64,000 nucleotides of DNA from VRUE01 sp963762205. Its GTDB lineage: Bacteria; Actinomycetota; Thermoleophilia; Solirubrobacterales; 70-9. Under the pieces are notes generated by a model, which was not told the origin of the DNA, made no database searches, and saw only the letters and a list, made by a program, of their open reading frames with translations. This document shows positions 7,407 to 16,586 of the stretch, piece after piece (the stretch's first letter is position 1; the number at the start of each line of letters is the position of its first letter). The DNA lies in contig CAVXJZ010000004.1 of the NCBI GenBank assembly GCA_963762205.1, positions 124,001-188,000 on the forward strand, written 5' to 3'. Made by a program: the position numbers and the translations under genes.

Positions 7407-8907
7407 ATGCTCGCGACGGCGCAGACCTTCACCCTCGACGGGATCTCCGCCCGGCCGGTCCGGGTCGAGGTCGACGTCCACCGCGGCCTGCCCGCCTTCT
7501 CGGTCGTCGGCCTGCCGGACGCGGCGGTGCGCGAGGCGCGCGAGCGCGTGCGTGCGGCGATGGCCAACTGCGGATTCGAGTTCCCGCTGCGGCGCATCGT
7601 CGCCAACCTCGCGCCCGCCAGCCTGCGCAAGGCGGGGCCGGGGATGGACCTGGCGATCGCGTCGGCACTGCTCACCGCCTCCGGCCAGCTCGACTGGTCC
7701 ACCGCCGGCCCGCCGCCGGCACTGGTCGGCGAGCTCGCGCTGGACGGAAGCGTGCGCCCGGTGGCCGGCATGCTGGCGATCGCCGAGGCCGCGCGCGAGC
7801 AAGGAGCGGCCTCGATCGTCGTCCCGGCAGAGAACGGGGCGGAGGCCTCACTCGCATCCGGAATCGAGGTGGTCCCGATCGAGGGCCTCACCCAGCTGCC
7901 GGCGCTCGCCGGCGGCGATTGGCGGCCCGAGCCACCCGCGCCGCTCGCTCTCTCGCTGGACCCCGACGGCGGCGGCCCCGACCTCGGGGACCTGCGCGGG
8001 CAGAGGCATCTCAGGCACGCGCTCGAGGTGGCCGCCGCAGGCGGCCACAGCCTGCTGATGATCGGGCCGCCTGGGGCCGGCAAGTCGATGGCGGCCGGCC
8101 GCCTGCCCTCGATCCTGCCCGCCCCCGCGCCGGAGGAGGCCCTCGAGGTCGCCCGGATCGCCAGCGCCTGCGGGCGTCTGGCCGGTGACGCTCCCGGCGC
8201 CCGTCCCTTCCGCGCGCCCCACCACACGATCAGTCCCGCCGGCCTGGTCGGCGGCGGCAACCCACCCTCGCCCGGCGAGGCGACCCTTGCCCACCGCGGC
8301 GTCCTCTTCCTCGACGAGCTCTGCGAGTTCCGCCGCGACGCGCTGGAGTCGCTGCGGGCGCCGCTCGAGTCCGGCTGGGTGGCGATCGCGCGGGCCGGCT
8401 CATGGCAGCGGCTTCCCTGCCGGTTCATGCTCGTCGCCGCGGCCAATCCCTGTCCCTGCGGCCGGGGTGAGACGGACGCGGAGTGCAGCTGCTCCCCGCT
8501 CGCGATCCAGCGGTACCAGAGTCGCCTCAGCGGTGCCCTCGCCGACCGCATCGACATCCTCGCCGGCATCGGCCAGCCCAGCGCGGAGGAGATCGGCGGC
8601 CAGGCGGGGGAGGGCTCCGCGGCGGTCCGGGCACGGGTCGCCGCCGCCCGCGATCGCCAGTCCGAGCGCCTCGGCCCCGGTCGCTGCAATGCCGAGATGA
8701 CGCCGGCCGAGGCGCGCGAGTGCGCCCTCGGGGAGGGGGCCGCGGGCCTGCTCGAGCGAGTCCTACTCGAAGCGCCGCCTCAGCGGCCGTGCCCACGACC
8801 GGGTCCTGAGGCTGGCGCAGACGATCGCCGACCTGGCCGGCAGCGAGGAGATCGAGCGCGGGCAGATGGCCCAGGCGCTGCAGCTGCGCCGGAGGGACTA
8901 CGAGTGA
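7407..8907 (+). CDS. comM: YifB/ComM-family AAA+ ATPase, apparent frameshift near 8763
   Basis: A ComM/YifB-type Mg-chelatase-like AAA+ ATPase; ComM is a helicase that drives branch migration during natural transformation. From MLATAQTFTLDGISARPV the protein has the N-terminal LonS5-like domain, Walker A GPPGAGKS (about 8071-8094), RPFRAPHHTISPAGLVGGG, FLDEL and the ANPCPCG cysteine motif. At about 8763 the conserved C-terminus (YSKRRLSGRAHDRV, then RLAQTIADLAG) continues one base later, ending at TGA 8905-8907. Without the shift the frame runs through into dprA. One extra C in AGTCCTAC (8760-8767) explains it. Whether this is a sequencing error or a real mutation cannot be told from the sequence. 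Confidence 0.88.
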
Positions 8908-10031
8908 GCTCCTCGCCGACTGCCGGGGCCTGTCCGGACTGCCTGCGCCGGGCGTGCCTTCTTGCCCGTCTGGCCCCGTACATCGAGAAGGTCGCCACCG
9001 GTGCGCCCGGATCGCGCTCGCCGGAACTGCTGCGCCTCTCCAACGAGGACCTTGCCGCGGCCGTCGCGCCGCGGGCGGACGCCCAGATCCTCGAGGCGGT
9101 CGCGGCGTTGCCCGAGCGCAGGCTGGCGGAGGAGCTGGCCGCGGCCGAGTGCTGGGGCTGCTGCCGCCATGACCCGCTCTACCCCGAGGCGCTCCGCGAC
9201 GCCGCCGACGCCCCCTGGGCGCTGCTCGGCCGCGGCGACCCGGCGCTCCTCGGCGAGCTGGCCGAGCCCGCCGGAGTGGTCACGGTGGTCGGCGCCCGGC
9301 GGGCCAGCGCCTACGGGCGGGAGGTCGCGCGGCGCCTGGGCCGCGACCTGGCGGCGGCCGGCCTGGTCGTCGTCAGCGGCCTCGCATTCGGGGTCGACGC
9401 CTGTGCGCACCGCGGGGCCCTGGAGTCCGGACGGACCGTTGCGGTCCTGGGCTGCGGCGCCGACGTCGCCTATCCGGCGGCCCACCGCTCGCTCTGGCGC
9501 CGCGTCCAGGACAGCGGCCTCGTCCTCTCCGAGCTGCCGCCGGGGACCGGGGCCTGGCGCTGGACGTTTCCGGCGCGCAACAGAGTGATGGCCGCCCTGG
9601 CCGGCATGACGGTGGTCGTCGAGGCCGCGGAGCGCTCCGGCTCGCTGATCACCGCCGACCTCGCCGCGGACCTCGGCCGCGACCTGGGCGCGGTGCCCGG
9701 GCCGGTGAGCTCGCGCGTCTCGGCCGGCCCCAACGGCCTGCTGGCGGGCGGCGCCTGCGTCGTTCGCGACGCCCAGGACGTGCTCGACGCGATGCTCGGC
9801 CCGGGCATCGCCCGCACCGAGAGCAACGGCCCGCCGATCGACGCGGTCGCCGCCGATGTCCTGGCCGCGGTGGAGCTGGGCGAGACGAGCTGCGACGCGG
9901 TCGCCGCCGCGATCGACGTCTCCGGCGCCGCCGCTGCGGCGGCTCTCGCCGACCTGGAGGCGCAGGGATACGTCACCTGCTCGCTGCTCGGCAGCTACTC
10001 GAGGACGCTGCTCCGGCCCCCGTCGATCTAG
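8904..10031 (+). CDS. dprA: DNA-processing protein DprA
   Basis: DprA loads RecA onto incoming single-stranded DNA during transformation. The GTG at 8904 overlaps the frameshift-corrected comM stop as GTGA, giving 375 residues. The N-terminal part is unusual in having several cysteines (CPDCLRRAC and CWGCCRHD). The Rossmann-like core is clear: VVGARRASAYGREVARRLG, VVSGLAFGVDACAHRGAL, VLGCGADVAYPA, FPARNRVMAALA and the SGSLITADLA segment. A C-terminal winged-helix-like segment (about the last 60 residues) is present. The comM-dprA order implies a competence or recombination role. No other competence gene is in view. Confidence 0.92.
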   Translation: MSSSPTAGACPDCLRRACLLARLAPYIEKVATGAPGSRSPELLRLSNEDLAAAVAPRADAQILEAVAALPERRLAEELAAAECWGCCRHDPLYPEALRDAADAPWALLGRGDPALLGELAEPAGVVTVVGARRASAYGREVARRLGRDLAAAGLVVVSGLAFGVDACAHRGALESGRTVAVLGCGADVAYPAAHRSLWRRVQDSGLVLSELPPGTGAWRWTFPARNRVMAALAGMTVVVEAAERSGSLITADLAADLGRDLGAVPGPVSSRVSAGPNGLLAGGACVVRDAQDVLDAMLGPGIARTESNGPPIDAVAADVLAAVELGETSCDAVAAAIDVSGAAAAAALADLEAQGYVTCSLLGSYSRTLLRPPSI

Positions 10032-10034
10032 GGT
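10029..10034 (+). promoter_or_regulatory. Candidate -10 box of thiD
   Basis: TAGGGT overlaps the dprA stop codon and ends seven bases before the thiD ATG. It fits the recurring TANNNT-start spacing, but may be coincidental because it contains the TAG stop. Confidence 0.25.
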
Positions 10035-10041
10035 GTCGAGC

Positions 10042-10848
10042 ATGGAGGACAGGCGCCCGCTTCCCACGGTTCTCTCGATCGCCGGCTCGGACTCCGGCGG
10101 CGGCGCCGGGGTCCAGGCGGACCTGAAGGCGTTCGCCCGCTGCGGCGTCCACGGGATGACGGCGATCACCGCGATCACCGCCCAGAACACGGTCGGGGTG
10201 AGCGCGATCGAGGCCGTCTCGCCGGCGACGATCGTCGCCCAGGTCCGGGCGGTTGCCGCCGACATCGGCGTCGACGCGGTGAAGATCGGGATGCTCGGGA
10301 CGGTGCAGACCGTCGAGGCGGTTGTCGAGGCGCTCGGCGAGGTCGGTGGCGCCCCGGTCGTCGTCGATCCGGTGATGGTCGCCGAGAGCGGCGCGGCGCT
10401 GCTCGACGACGACGCCCGCGCGGCCCTGATCGAGGCCCTGTTTCCGCTGGCGGCCGTCGTCACCCCCAACCTGCCCGAGGCGAGGGCGCTGACGGATGCG
10501 GGGGCGGGGGACTCCCAGGAGGACCTGGCCCGGGAGGTGCTGGCCCTCGGCCCGGGGGCCGTGGTCGTCACCGGCGGCCACGGCAATCGCAACGTCGACC
10601 TCTTCTACGACGGCCGCGAGTCGGTCGCGATCGAGGGCGACCGCCACCCCGCCGGCGCATCGCACGGCTCGGGATGCACCCATTCCTCCGTCCTCGCCGC
10701 CCGCCTGGCGCTCGGCGACGACCCGCTGGCGGCGGCCCGCGAGGCACGTCGCATAGCCTCGGCCGCGGTCGGCGCCGGCCTGCGCGACCTCGGCGAGGGC
10801 CCGGGCCCGGTCGACGTCTTCGACCTCGCCTCCGGGCCGCCCCGGTAG
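10042..10848 (+). CDS. thiD: Hydroxymethylpyrimidine (phosphate) kinase ThiD
   Basis: ThiD phosphorylates HMP and HMP-phosphate in thiamine biosynthesis. The 268 residues show the ribokinase-like fold of the family: SIAGSDSGGGAGVQADLKAF at the N-terminus, HGMTAITAITAQNT, VKIGMLG, VVDPVM, VTPNLPEA and the anion-hole region GASHGSGCTHSS near the C-terminus. The start is the ATG at 10042, ten bases after dprA. No other thiamine gene is adjacent. ilvD follows closely, and the two may be transcribed separately because ilvD has its own -10-like box. Confidence 0.92.
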   Translation: MEDRRPLPTVLSIAGSDSGGGAGVQADLKAFARCGVHGMTAITAITAQNTVGVSAIEAVSPATIVAQVRAVAADIGVDAVKIGMLGTVQTVEAVVEALGEVGGAPVVVDPVMVAESGAALLDDDARAALIEALFPLAAVVTPNLPEARALTDAGAGDSQEDLAREVLALGPGAVVVTGGHGNRNVDLFYDGRESVAIEGDRHPAGASHGSGCTHSSVLAARLALGDDPLAAAREARRIASAAVGAGLRDLGEGPGPVDVFDLASGPPR

Positions 10849-10851
10849 ATT
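10846..10851 (+). promoter_or_regulatory. Candidate -10 box of ilvD
   Basis: TAGATT ends seven bases before the ATG at 10859. It overlaps the thiD stop, so confidence is modest. Confidence 0.3.
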
Positions 10852-10858
10852 TCGGTTG

Positions 10859-12553
10859 ATGAGCACCGACAGCGCCACCTCCACCCAGCTTCCACGCCCC
10901 CGCTCGGCCACCGTCTTCGACGGCCCCGACCGCGCCCACGCGCGCGCCTACATGAAGGGGATCGGCTTCGACGACGACGCGCTCAGCCGTCCGACGGTCG
11001 GGATCGCCAACACCTGGACCGAGGCGATGCCCTGCAACTTCCACCTGCGCGGGCTGGCCGAGCACGTGAAAGCGGGCGTCCGCGCCGCCGGCGCCACCCC
11101 GATGGAGTTCAACACGGTCGCGGTCTCCGACGGCGTGACGATGGGGACCCAGGGGATGAAGGCCTCGCTGGTCAGCCGCGAGGTGATCGCCGACTCGATC
11201 GAGCTGATGGCCCGCGGCTACCAGTTCGACGCGATCGTCGCCCTCTGTGCCTGCGACAAGACGATCCCCGGCTGCGCGATGGCGCTGGCCCGGCTCGACG
11301 TGCCCTCGGTCGTCCTCTACGGCGGCTCGATCGCGCCGGGACACTGGCACGGGCGCGACGTGACGATTCTCGACGTCTTCGAGGCGATCGGCGCCCACAG
11401 CGCCGGCGACATGAGCGACGAGGAACTGAACGAGCTCGAGGGCGTCGCCAGCCCCGGCGCCGGCGCCTGCGGGGGCCAGTTCACCGCCAACACGATGGCC
11501 TGCGCCTTCGAGGCGCTCGGGATCAGCGCCGGCGGCTCGGCGATGGTGCCGGCCGAGGACGACGGCAAGGGCACCGTCGCCGAGCGGATCGGCGAGCTCG
11601 TCGTCAGGGTCCTCGCCGAGGACATCACGCCCAGCAGGGTGATCACCCGCGACTCGCTCGAGAACGCGATCGCCTGTGTCTGCGCCTCGGGCGGCTCGAC
11701 CAACGCGGTCCTGCACCTGATCGCCCTCGCCCACGAACTCGACATCGATCTGGAGATGGCCGACTTCGAGCGCATCTCCCGTGCGACGCCGCTCTTCGCC
11801 GACCTCAAGCCGGGCGGCCGCTTCGTCGCGACGGACCTCTTCGCCGCCGGTGGGGTGCCCGTGGTCCTCAAGCGGCTCGCGGAAAAGGGCGTCCTGCACG
11901 AGGACGCGATAACGGTCACCGGGCAGTCGATCGGCGAGGTCGCCGCCGAGGCGCTCGAGGCCCCCGGCCAGGAGGTCGTGCGCCCGCTCGACGATCCGTT
12001 GAAGCCCGAAGGCGGGCTCGCGATCCTGACCGGCAACCTGGCGCCGGATGGGGCGGCGGTCAAGCTGGCCGGCACCGAGCGCAAGCAGCAGACCGGCCCG
12101 GCACGGGTCTTCGAGTCCGAAGAGGATTGCTTCCGGGCGGTCAAGGACCAGCAGATCAACCCGGGAGACATCGTCGTGATCCGCAACGAGGGGCCGGTCG
12201 GCGGCCCGGGGATGCGGGAGATGCTGCAGGTGACCGCGGCGATCGTCGGCGAGGGTCTCGGAGAGAGTGTCGCGATGGTCACCGACGGCCGCTTCTCCGG
12301 AGCGACCCGCGGCCTGATGGTCGGCCACGTCGCCCCAGAGGCCGCGCGCGGCGGCCCGATCGCCGCGATCCGCGAGGGCGATGAGATCACCGTAGACATC
12401 GACGGCCGGCGGCTCGACCTCGCCCTCTCCGCCGAGGAGATCGCTAAGCGGGTCGCCTCCTACCAGTCGCCTCCCTCGCCCTTCGGCCGCGGCGTGATGT
12501 CGAAGTACGCGGACACCGTGGGCTCCGCCTCGCAGGGCGCCGTCACCTCCTGA
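10859..12553 (+). CDS. ilvD: Dihydroxy-acid dehydratase
   Basis: IlvD converts 2,3-dihydroxy-isovalerate and its homologue to the 2-keto acids of valine, leucine and isoleucine synthesis, using an Fe-S cluster. The 564 residues contain the three cluster cysteines in CNFH (Cys59), ACDKTIPGC (Cys132) and GACGGQF (Cys204). The substrate-site segments GSTNAVLHLIA and VTDGRFSGATRGLMVGHV are also present. Length and order match the family. The ATG at 10859 was chosen over the TTG one codon earlier. No other branched-chain gene is nearby. Confidence 0.95.
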   Translation: MSTDSATSTQLPRPRSATVFDGPDRAHARAYMKGIGFDDDALSRPTVGIANTWTEAMPCNFHLRGLAEHVKAGVRAAGATPMEFNTVAVSDGVTMGTQGMKASLVSREVIADSIELMARGYQFDAIVALCACDKTIPGCAMALARLDVPSVVLYGGSIAPGHWHGRDVTILDVFEAIGAHSAGDMSDEELNELEGVASPGAGACGGQFTANTMACAFEALGISAGGSAMVPAEDDGKGTVAERIGELVVRVLAEDITPSRVITRDSLENAIACVCASGGSTNAVLHLIALAHELDIDLEMADFERISRATPLFADLKPGGRFVATDLFAAGGVPVVLKRLAEKGVLHEDAITVTGQSIGEVAAEALEAPGQEVVRPLDDPLKPEGGLAILTGNLAPDGAAVKLAGTERKQQTGPARVFESEEDCFRAVKDQQINPGDIVVIRNEGPVGGPGMREMLQVTAAIVGEGLGESVAMVTDGRFSGATRGLMVGHVAPEAARGGPIAAIREGDEITVDIDGRRLDLALSAEEIAKRVASYQSPPSPFGRGVMSKYADTVGSASQGAVTS

Positions 12554-12557
12554 GCGG

Positions 12558-12911
12558 CTAGACCGAGAGCCGGAACCAGACCCGCGTCCGACTCGGGTTC
12601 GTGCCCCATTCGTCGACCAGGGCGTCGACGATCCTCAGGACCAGTGAGCTGTCGTGCCGCTGCCTGGCGCCGGCGATCGCCCGGGTCCCCGGCCCGGCGT
12701 CGTAGACGATGCCTTCGATCGCCCCTTCGCAGAGGGTCAACGACACCAGGATCGGCTGGGTCGCGCCGTGGGCGACGCCGATCGTGACCAGCTCGCTGAC
12801 CACGGTCCTCAGGTCGGCGAATGAGCGCTCGTCGATCTGCTCCGCCAGCGGCAGAAGGCCCTGGCGCGCTTCGGCCGGTCCCCTCGGTGTGGGGTAGACG
12901 CGGAATCTCAC
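12558..12911 (-). CDS. Anti-sigma-factor-like ATPase-fold (HATPase_c_2) protein
   Basis: A 117-residue protein resembling RsbW/SpoIIAB-type serine kinases of the GHKL fold. The helix FADLRTVVSELVTIGVAHG corresponds to the N-box region, with the usual Asn replaced (TIGV where family members have TNAV), and YDAGPGT to the G1 box DxGxG. Since the magnesium-binding Asn is not evident, kinase activity is doubtful and the protein may act by binding only. It is convergent with ilvD and four bases from its stop. No sigma or anti-anti-sigma partner is adjacent. Confidence 0.6.
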   Translation of the reverse strand: MRFRVYPTPRGPAEARQGLLPLAEQIDERSFADLRTVVSELVTIGVAHGATQPILVSLTLCEGAIEGIVYDAGPGTRAIAGARQRHDSSLVLRIVDALVDEWGTNPSRTRVWFRLSV

Positions 12912-12944
12912 AGCGGCCCTATACCCGGACCGCCGCGGCCGGAC

Positions 12945-13658
12945 TCAGGCGTACCCCATCCGTTCCAGCACGGGGATCTCGCGAATCTGCGGTGGCTGGA
13001 GGTGGTCCCAGAGGATGCCCCGCGGGCGCTCGTACTGGCGCTCGACCTCGATCACGGCGCGCGGGGTCGCTATCAGGTCGACCGGCAGGTCGTGCGCGGT
13101 CATCATCAGGTGGCGGCGGAGGATCTGGGTCGGATGGACGGTCGTCGCCACGGTCGTGTGGTCGTCGATCTTGCCCGCGTCGATCAGGATCCCGTACTCG
13201 AGGTCGGAGTAGCCGCCGCCCTTGCCGACCCGGGCGCCGCTCAGGTTGACCGCGACCGAGCCGCAGAGGACGAAGTCGATCTCGGGCAGCTCGTCGAGGG
13301 CGACGACGCGCCCGTGCTTGAGGGCGCCCTTGATCGTCGCCGCCTCCTTCAGCGCCTGCCTGGAGAGCTTCTTCGGGTCGAGCACGCGAAAGGGATGGGG
13401 GTCACGCAGGCGGGGGACGGCCATGATCACGGTCTTCCCGTCCTCGAGGGCGGCCCGCCGCGCGTGCGTCTGCGGCGAGTCCGGGTTGGCCTTGATCGTC
13501 CTCGCCCGTCGCCAGAGGCGGTGGGCGCCCAGCTTCCCTGCGGCCAGGCGCGCCCCGGCGAAGTTCGGGATGCGGCCCTCGGCGCCGGGGAACCGGGAGA
13601 CGCCCGCACGATCCATCGCCTCCCAGATTTCCTTGCGGACTTCGTCCTTGGAGCGCAC
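12945..13658 (-). CDS. 5-formyltetrahydrofolate cyclo-ligase family protein
   Basis: A 237-residue member of the 5-FTHF cyclo-ligase family, which makes 5,10-methenyl-THF from folinic acid with ATP. Recognisable are the N-terminal VRKEIWEAM helix, PRLRDPHPFRVLDP, the strand DFVLCGSVAVNLSGARVGKGGGYSDLEY (family signature GxRxGxGxGYYD, here in variant form GARVGKGGGYSDLE) and TTVHPTQIL. The N-terminal basic ATP-binding residues are less clear, so it may belong to the broader MTHFSD-like branch. The GTG at 13658 was chosen because an upstream extension would run into the divergent L,D-transpeptidase gene. Confidence 0.75.
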   Translation of the reverse strand: MRSKDEVRKEIWEAMDRAGVSRFPGAEGRIPNFAGARLAAGKLGAHRLWRRARTIKANPDSPQTHARRAALEDGKTVIMAVPRLRDPHPFRVLDPKKLSRQALKEAATIKGALKHGRVVALDELPEIDFVLCGSVAVNLSGARVGKGGGYSDLEYGILIDAGKIDDHTTVATTVHPTQILRRHLMMTAHDLPVDLIATPRAVIEVERQYERPRGILWDHLQPPQIREIPVLERMGYA

Positions 13659-13800
13659 GAGGGGAAAGATATCCGGCGCGGCGAACGGTGCCGCAGCGCT
13701 CTTTGCAGGGGATGCCCCCGTTTCGGCCGAATGATCCGTGTGCTTACACTTTTTCGTAGGAAGCCGGAGCCGGATCTGCAAAGAGACCAAGGGTGCGCTG

Positions 13801-14838
13801 TTGGGTCGTAAGACGAAAATCGCGATCGCCACCGGGATCGTCGTGATCCTGCTCGGCGCCGTGGGCGCTTACGCCTACGACAGCTCCCAGAGTGGCCGCA
13901 TCGCCGACGGGGTGACGATCGGCGGCGTCGACGTCGGCGGCATGGACCGCGCGGAGGCGAAGCAGGCGGTGCGCGCCCAGCTGCTGGCGCCGCTGAAAAG
14001 CTCGCTGCGGGTCGGCTACGACGGGGAGACCTGGAAGCTGCCGGGCGAGAGCCTCAAGATCCACGCCGACCTCGACGCCGCCGTCGACGAGGCCCTCGAC
14101 GCCAGCTCGGAAGGCGGACTGCCCGAGAGGCTGATCCGCTACGTGTCCGGCGGCGAGGTCGACAAGCGGATCGCGGCCGACGTCAGCTACTCGCAGGCGG
14201 CGGTCAACCGCTTCGTCCGCGAGGTCGCCGACGCGGTCGGCCGCGAGCCGAGGAACGGCTCGGTCGACCCGAGCGGCGCCTCGCTCGAGGTCGTCGCCGC
14301 CGAGAACGGCCGCAAGCTGCGTGACAACCTGCTCACCGAGGAGATCAACCGGGCGGTCCTCAACGCCAACGCCGACCACACGATCGCCGCCCGCACGCAC
14401 GCGATCAGGCCCGAGGTGACCGGCGAACAGGTCGCCTCGGAGTACCCGAGCTACCTGACCCTCGAGCGCTCCACGTACACGCTTCGCCTCTGGAAGAACC
14501 TGAAGCTGGCGAAGACCTACACCGTCGCCGTCGGCCAGGTGGGCCTGGAAACGCCCGAAGGCCTGTACGCGATCCAGGAAAAGCAGGAAAACCCGACCTG
14601 GAACGTCCCCAACTCGGATTGGGCGGGCTCGCTGGCCGGGCAGTCGATCCCGCCCGGCCCCTCAAACCCGATCAAGGCGCGCTGGTTGGGGATCTACGAA
14701 GGCGCCGGGATCCACGGCACCGAAGACACGTACTCGCTCGGGACCGCCGCCTCGCACGGCTGCGTGCGGATGGCGATCCCCGACGTCGAAGAACTCTACG
14801 ACCAGGTCGAAGTCGGCACGCCGATCTACATCGGCTAG
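13801..14838 (+). CDS. Membrane-anchored L,D-transpeptidase
   Basis: An L,D-transpeptidase (YkuD fold) that forms 3-3 cross-links in peptidoglycan. From the TTG at 13801 the 345-residue protein has a basic start MGRKTK, one transmembrane helix (residues 7-25), a long extracellular region resembling the PG_binding_4 domain (IADGVTIGGVDVGGMDRAEA), and the catalytic domain. The catalytic motif SHGCVRM is present with the nucleophile Cys321. The TTG gives the best signal anchor and has an AAGGG-type ribosome site. An ATG at 13738 would add a non-membrane stretch. A Xer recombinase gene follows with touching ends. Confidence 0.88.
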   Translation: MGRKTKIAIATGIVVILLGAVGAYAYDSSQSGRIADGVTIGGVDVGGMDRAEAKQAVRAQLLAPLKSSLRVGYDGETWKLPGESLKIHADLDAAVDEALDASSEGGLPERLIRYVSGGEVDKRIAADVSYSQAAVNRFVREVADAVGREPRNGSVDPSGASLEVVAAENGRKLRDNLLTEEINRAVLNANADHTIAARTHAIRPEVTGEQVASEYPSYLTLERSTYTLRLWKNLKLAKTYTVAVGQVGLETPEGLYAIQEKQENPTWNVPNSDWAGSLAGQSIPPGPSNPIKARWLGIYEGAGIHGTEDTYSLGTAASHGCVRMAIPDVEELYDQVEVGTPIYIG

Positions 14839-14849
14839 TGCCCGGGACG

Positions 14850-15737
14850 ATGACCTGGGACGACGCACTCGCAGCCTATGATCGCGACCTGATGGGGCGC
14901 CGGTTGGCGGAGCGCTCGCGCCGCGCCTACGGGGTCGACCTCGGCCAGTTCGCCGAGTGGGCGGGCCAGGCCGGCAAGGAGCCCGGCGACGTGCGCCACC
15001 GCGACGTGCGCCGCTTCGGCGCCTCTCTCTCCTCCGCCGACGCGGCGCCCGCCACCGTGGCGCGCAAGCTCGCCGCGATCCGCGGCCTCTATGACTTCCT
15101 GGTCCGCAGCGAGGAGGTCGGCCAGAACCCCGCCGACCTCGTCTCCAGCCCCAAGCGCGAGCAGAAGCTGCCCCGCGTGCTGAGCGCCGAGCAGGCGCGG
15201 GAGCTGCTCGAGCGGATCCCCGCCGGCACCCCCCTGCAGCTGCGGGACCGGGCGATGCTCGAGCTCGCCTACTCGTGCGGCTTGCGCTGCGAGGAGATCG
15301 TCAACCTGGACGTCGGCGCCGTCGATTTCGAAGAGGAGCGGGTGCGGGTGCTCGGCAAGGGAGGCCGGGAGCGCCTGCTGCCGGTCGGCGAGCCGGCGCG
15401 GCGGGCCCTGGAGCGCTACGGGGCGCGCGGCCGCCACGTGCTCGCCTCCGACCCGGGCGAGCGGGCGCTCTTCCTCTCCAAGAGCGGCCGGCGGCTCTCC
15501 AACTCGGACGTGACCCGGCGGCTCGGCCTCTGGGTCCGCGAGGCCGCCCTGGCGGGCGGGATCTCTCCGCACAGCCTGCGCCACAGCTTCGCCACCCACC
15601 TGCTCGAAGGAGGGGCCGATCTGCGCACGATCCAGGAGCTCCTCGGGCACTCTTCGATCTCGACCACTCAGATCTACACCCGCGTCGACGCGGCACGCCT
15701 GCGCGAGGCGTACGCGGCCACCCATCCACGCGCCTGA
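14850..15737 (+). CDS. Tyrosine recombinase XerC/XerD
   Basis: A 295-residue tyrosine recombinase of the XerC/D type, which resolves chromosome dimers at dif. The N-terminal SAM-like DNA-binding domain (1-100) is followed by the catalytic domain with Arg146 (CGLRCEE), Lys170 (LGKGGRE), His241/Arg244 (HSLRH), His267 (LGHSS) and Tyr276 (TQIYTR), the full catalytic set. The ATG at 14850 is used. An in-frame GTG at 14838 overlaps the upstream stop and would add four residues. The setting among conserved chromosomal genes argues for housekeeping resolution, not for mobility of the downstream tRNA island. Confidence 0.92.
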   Translation: MTWDDALAAYDRDLMGRRLAERSRRAYGVDLGQFAEWAGQAGKEPGDVRHRDVRRFGASLSSADAAPATVARKLAAIRGLYDFLVRSEEVGQNPADLVSSPKREQKLPRVLSAEQARELLERIPAGTPLQLRDRAMLELAYSCGLRCEEIVNLDVGAVDFEEERVRVLGKGGRERLLPVGEPARRALERYGARGRHVLASDPGERALFLSKSGRRLSNSDVTRRLGLWVREAALAGGISPHSLRHSFATHLLEGGADLRTIQELLGHSSISTTQIYTRVDAARLREAYAATHPRA

Positions 15738-15760
15738 GGCCAGGAACCCGGCTGCGACCG

Positions 15761-15766
15761 TAGAAT
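15761..15766 (+). promoter_or_regulatory. Candidate -10 box of the WhiG/FliA-type sigma gene
   Basis: TAGAAT, a good match to the -10 consensus, lies 14 bases before the ATG at 15781. Confidence 0.45.
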
Positions 15767-15780
15767 CCGCGACCACGGGT

Positions 15781-16554
15781 ATGGAAACGGGCGTAAAAGA
15801 GATCGAGCTGCGTGACCTCTGGAAGCGCTACAAGGTCGACGGCGACGCGGGCGCCCGCGAGCGGCTCGTGGTCGCCTACTCGCCGATGGTCAAATTCGTC
15901 GCCGGCCGCCTCGGCGCCGGCCTGCCCTCTCATGTCGACGACGCCGACCTGATCTCGTACGGGCTGATGGGGCTGATCGGGGCGATCGAGCGCTTCGAGC
16001 CCGAGCGCGGGTTCAAGTTCGAGACCTTCGCGATGACCCGGATCAGGGGCGCGATCATCGACGAGCTGCGCTCGCTCGACTGGGTGCCGCGCTCGGTTCG
16101 CTCTCGGGCGCGTGAGATCGAGGCCGCCCAGGTGAAGCTCGAGCACGAGCTGCAGCGGGCGCCATCGGAGGCCGAGCTGGCGACGAAGCTCGGGGTCGAC
16201 GAGGAAGAGCTGCAGTCCTCGCTGCTCGAGATCGCCAACTCCTCGGTCTACGCGCTGGACGAGCTCTGGACGGTCTCCGACTCCTCCGGCGACAAGGTCT
16301 CCCTGCTCGACACGATCTCCGACCCCCGCGCCGACGACCCGCAGGAGTCGCTCGACACCAGCGAGGTCAAGGACCGCCTCACCGAGGCGATCAGCTCGCT
16401 GCCCGAGCGCGAGCAGCTCGTCGTCGCCCTCTACTACTACGAGACCCTGACGCTGCGTGAGATCGGCGAGGTTCTCGGAGTCACCGAGTCGCGCGTCTCT
16501 CAGCTCCACACCAAGGCCGTGATGCGGCTCAAAACGCACCTGCAGCAGGATTGA
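15781..16554 (+). CDS. RNA polymerase sigma factor, FliA/WhiG type
   Basis: A 257-residue group 3 sigma factor. Region 2 is seen as YSPMVKFVAGRL, DDADLISYGLMGLIGAIERFEPERGFKFETFAMTRIRGAIIDELR with the FliA/WhiG-type RSLDWVPRSVR motif. Region 3 follows (QRAPSEAELATKLGV), then region 4 with LPEREQLVVALYYYETLTLREIGEVLGVTESRVSQ. In actinobacteria such factors control motility or sporulation genes. No flagellar genes are in the window. The gene is between the Xer recombinase and an EF-G-like gene. Confidence 0.93.
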   Translation: METGVKEIELRDLWKRYKVDGDAGARERLVVAYSPMVKFVAGRLGAGLPSHVDDADLISYGLMGLIGAIERFEPERGFKFETFAMTRIRGAIIDELRSLDWVPRSVRSRAREIEAAQVKLEHELQRAPSEAELATKLGVDEEELQSSLLEIANSSVYALDELWTVSDSSGDKVSLLDTISDPRADDPQESLDTSEVKDRLTEAISSLPEREQLVVALYYYETLTLREIGEVLGVTESRVSQLHTKAVMRLKTHLQQD

Positions 16555-16573
16555 TTCGCACCACCGCGCGGGT

Positions 16574-16579
16574 GTAGCT
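16574..16579 (+). promoter_or_regulatory. Candidate -10 box of the EF-G-like gene
   Basis: TAGCTT ends seven bases before the GTG start at 16587, with no Shine-Dalgarno sequence between. Confidence 0.4.
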
Positions 16580-16586
16580 TTGACGC

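Noticed and set aside
7407..10031. A natural ComM-DprA fusion protein of 874 residues
   Set aside because: The join consists of nonsense Arg/Pro/Gly-rich sequence, while the conserved ComM C-terminus is found one base off and ends at a normal GTGA overlap with dprA.
14850..15737. Xer recombinase as the integrase of the tRNA-Gly array
   Set aside because: It has the length and context of a housekeeping XerC/D and lies about 9 kb outside the array.
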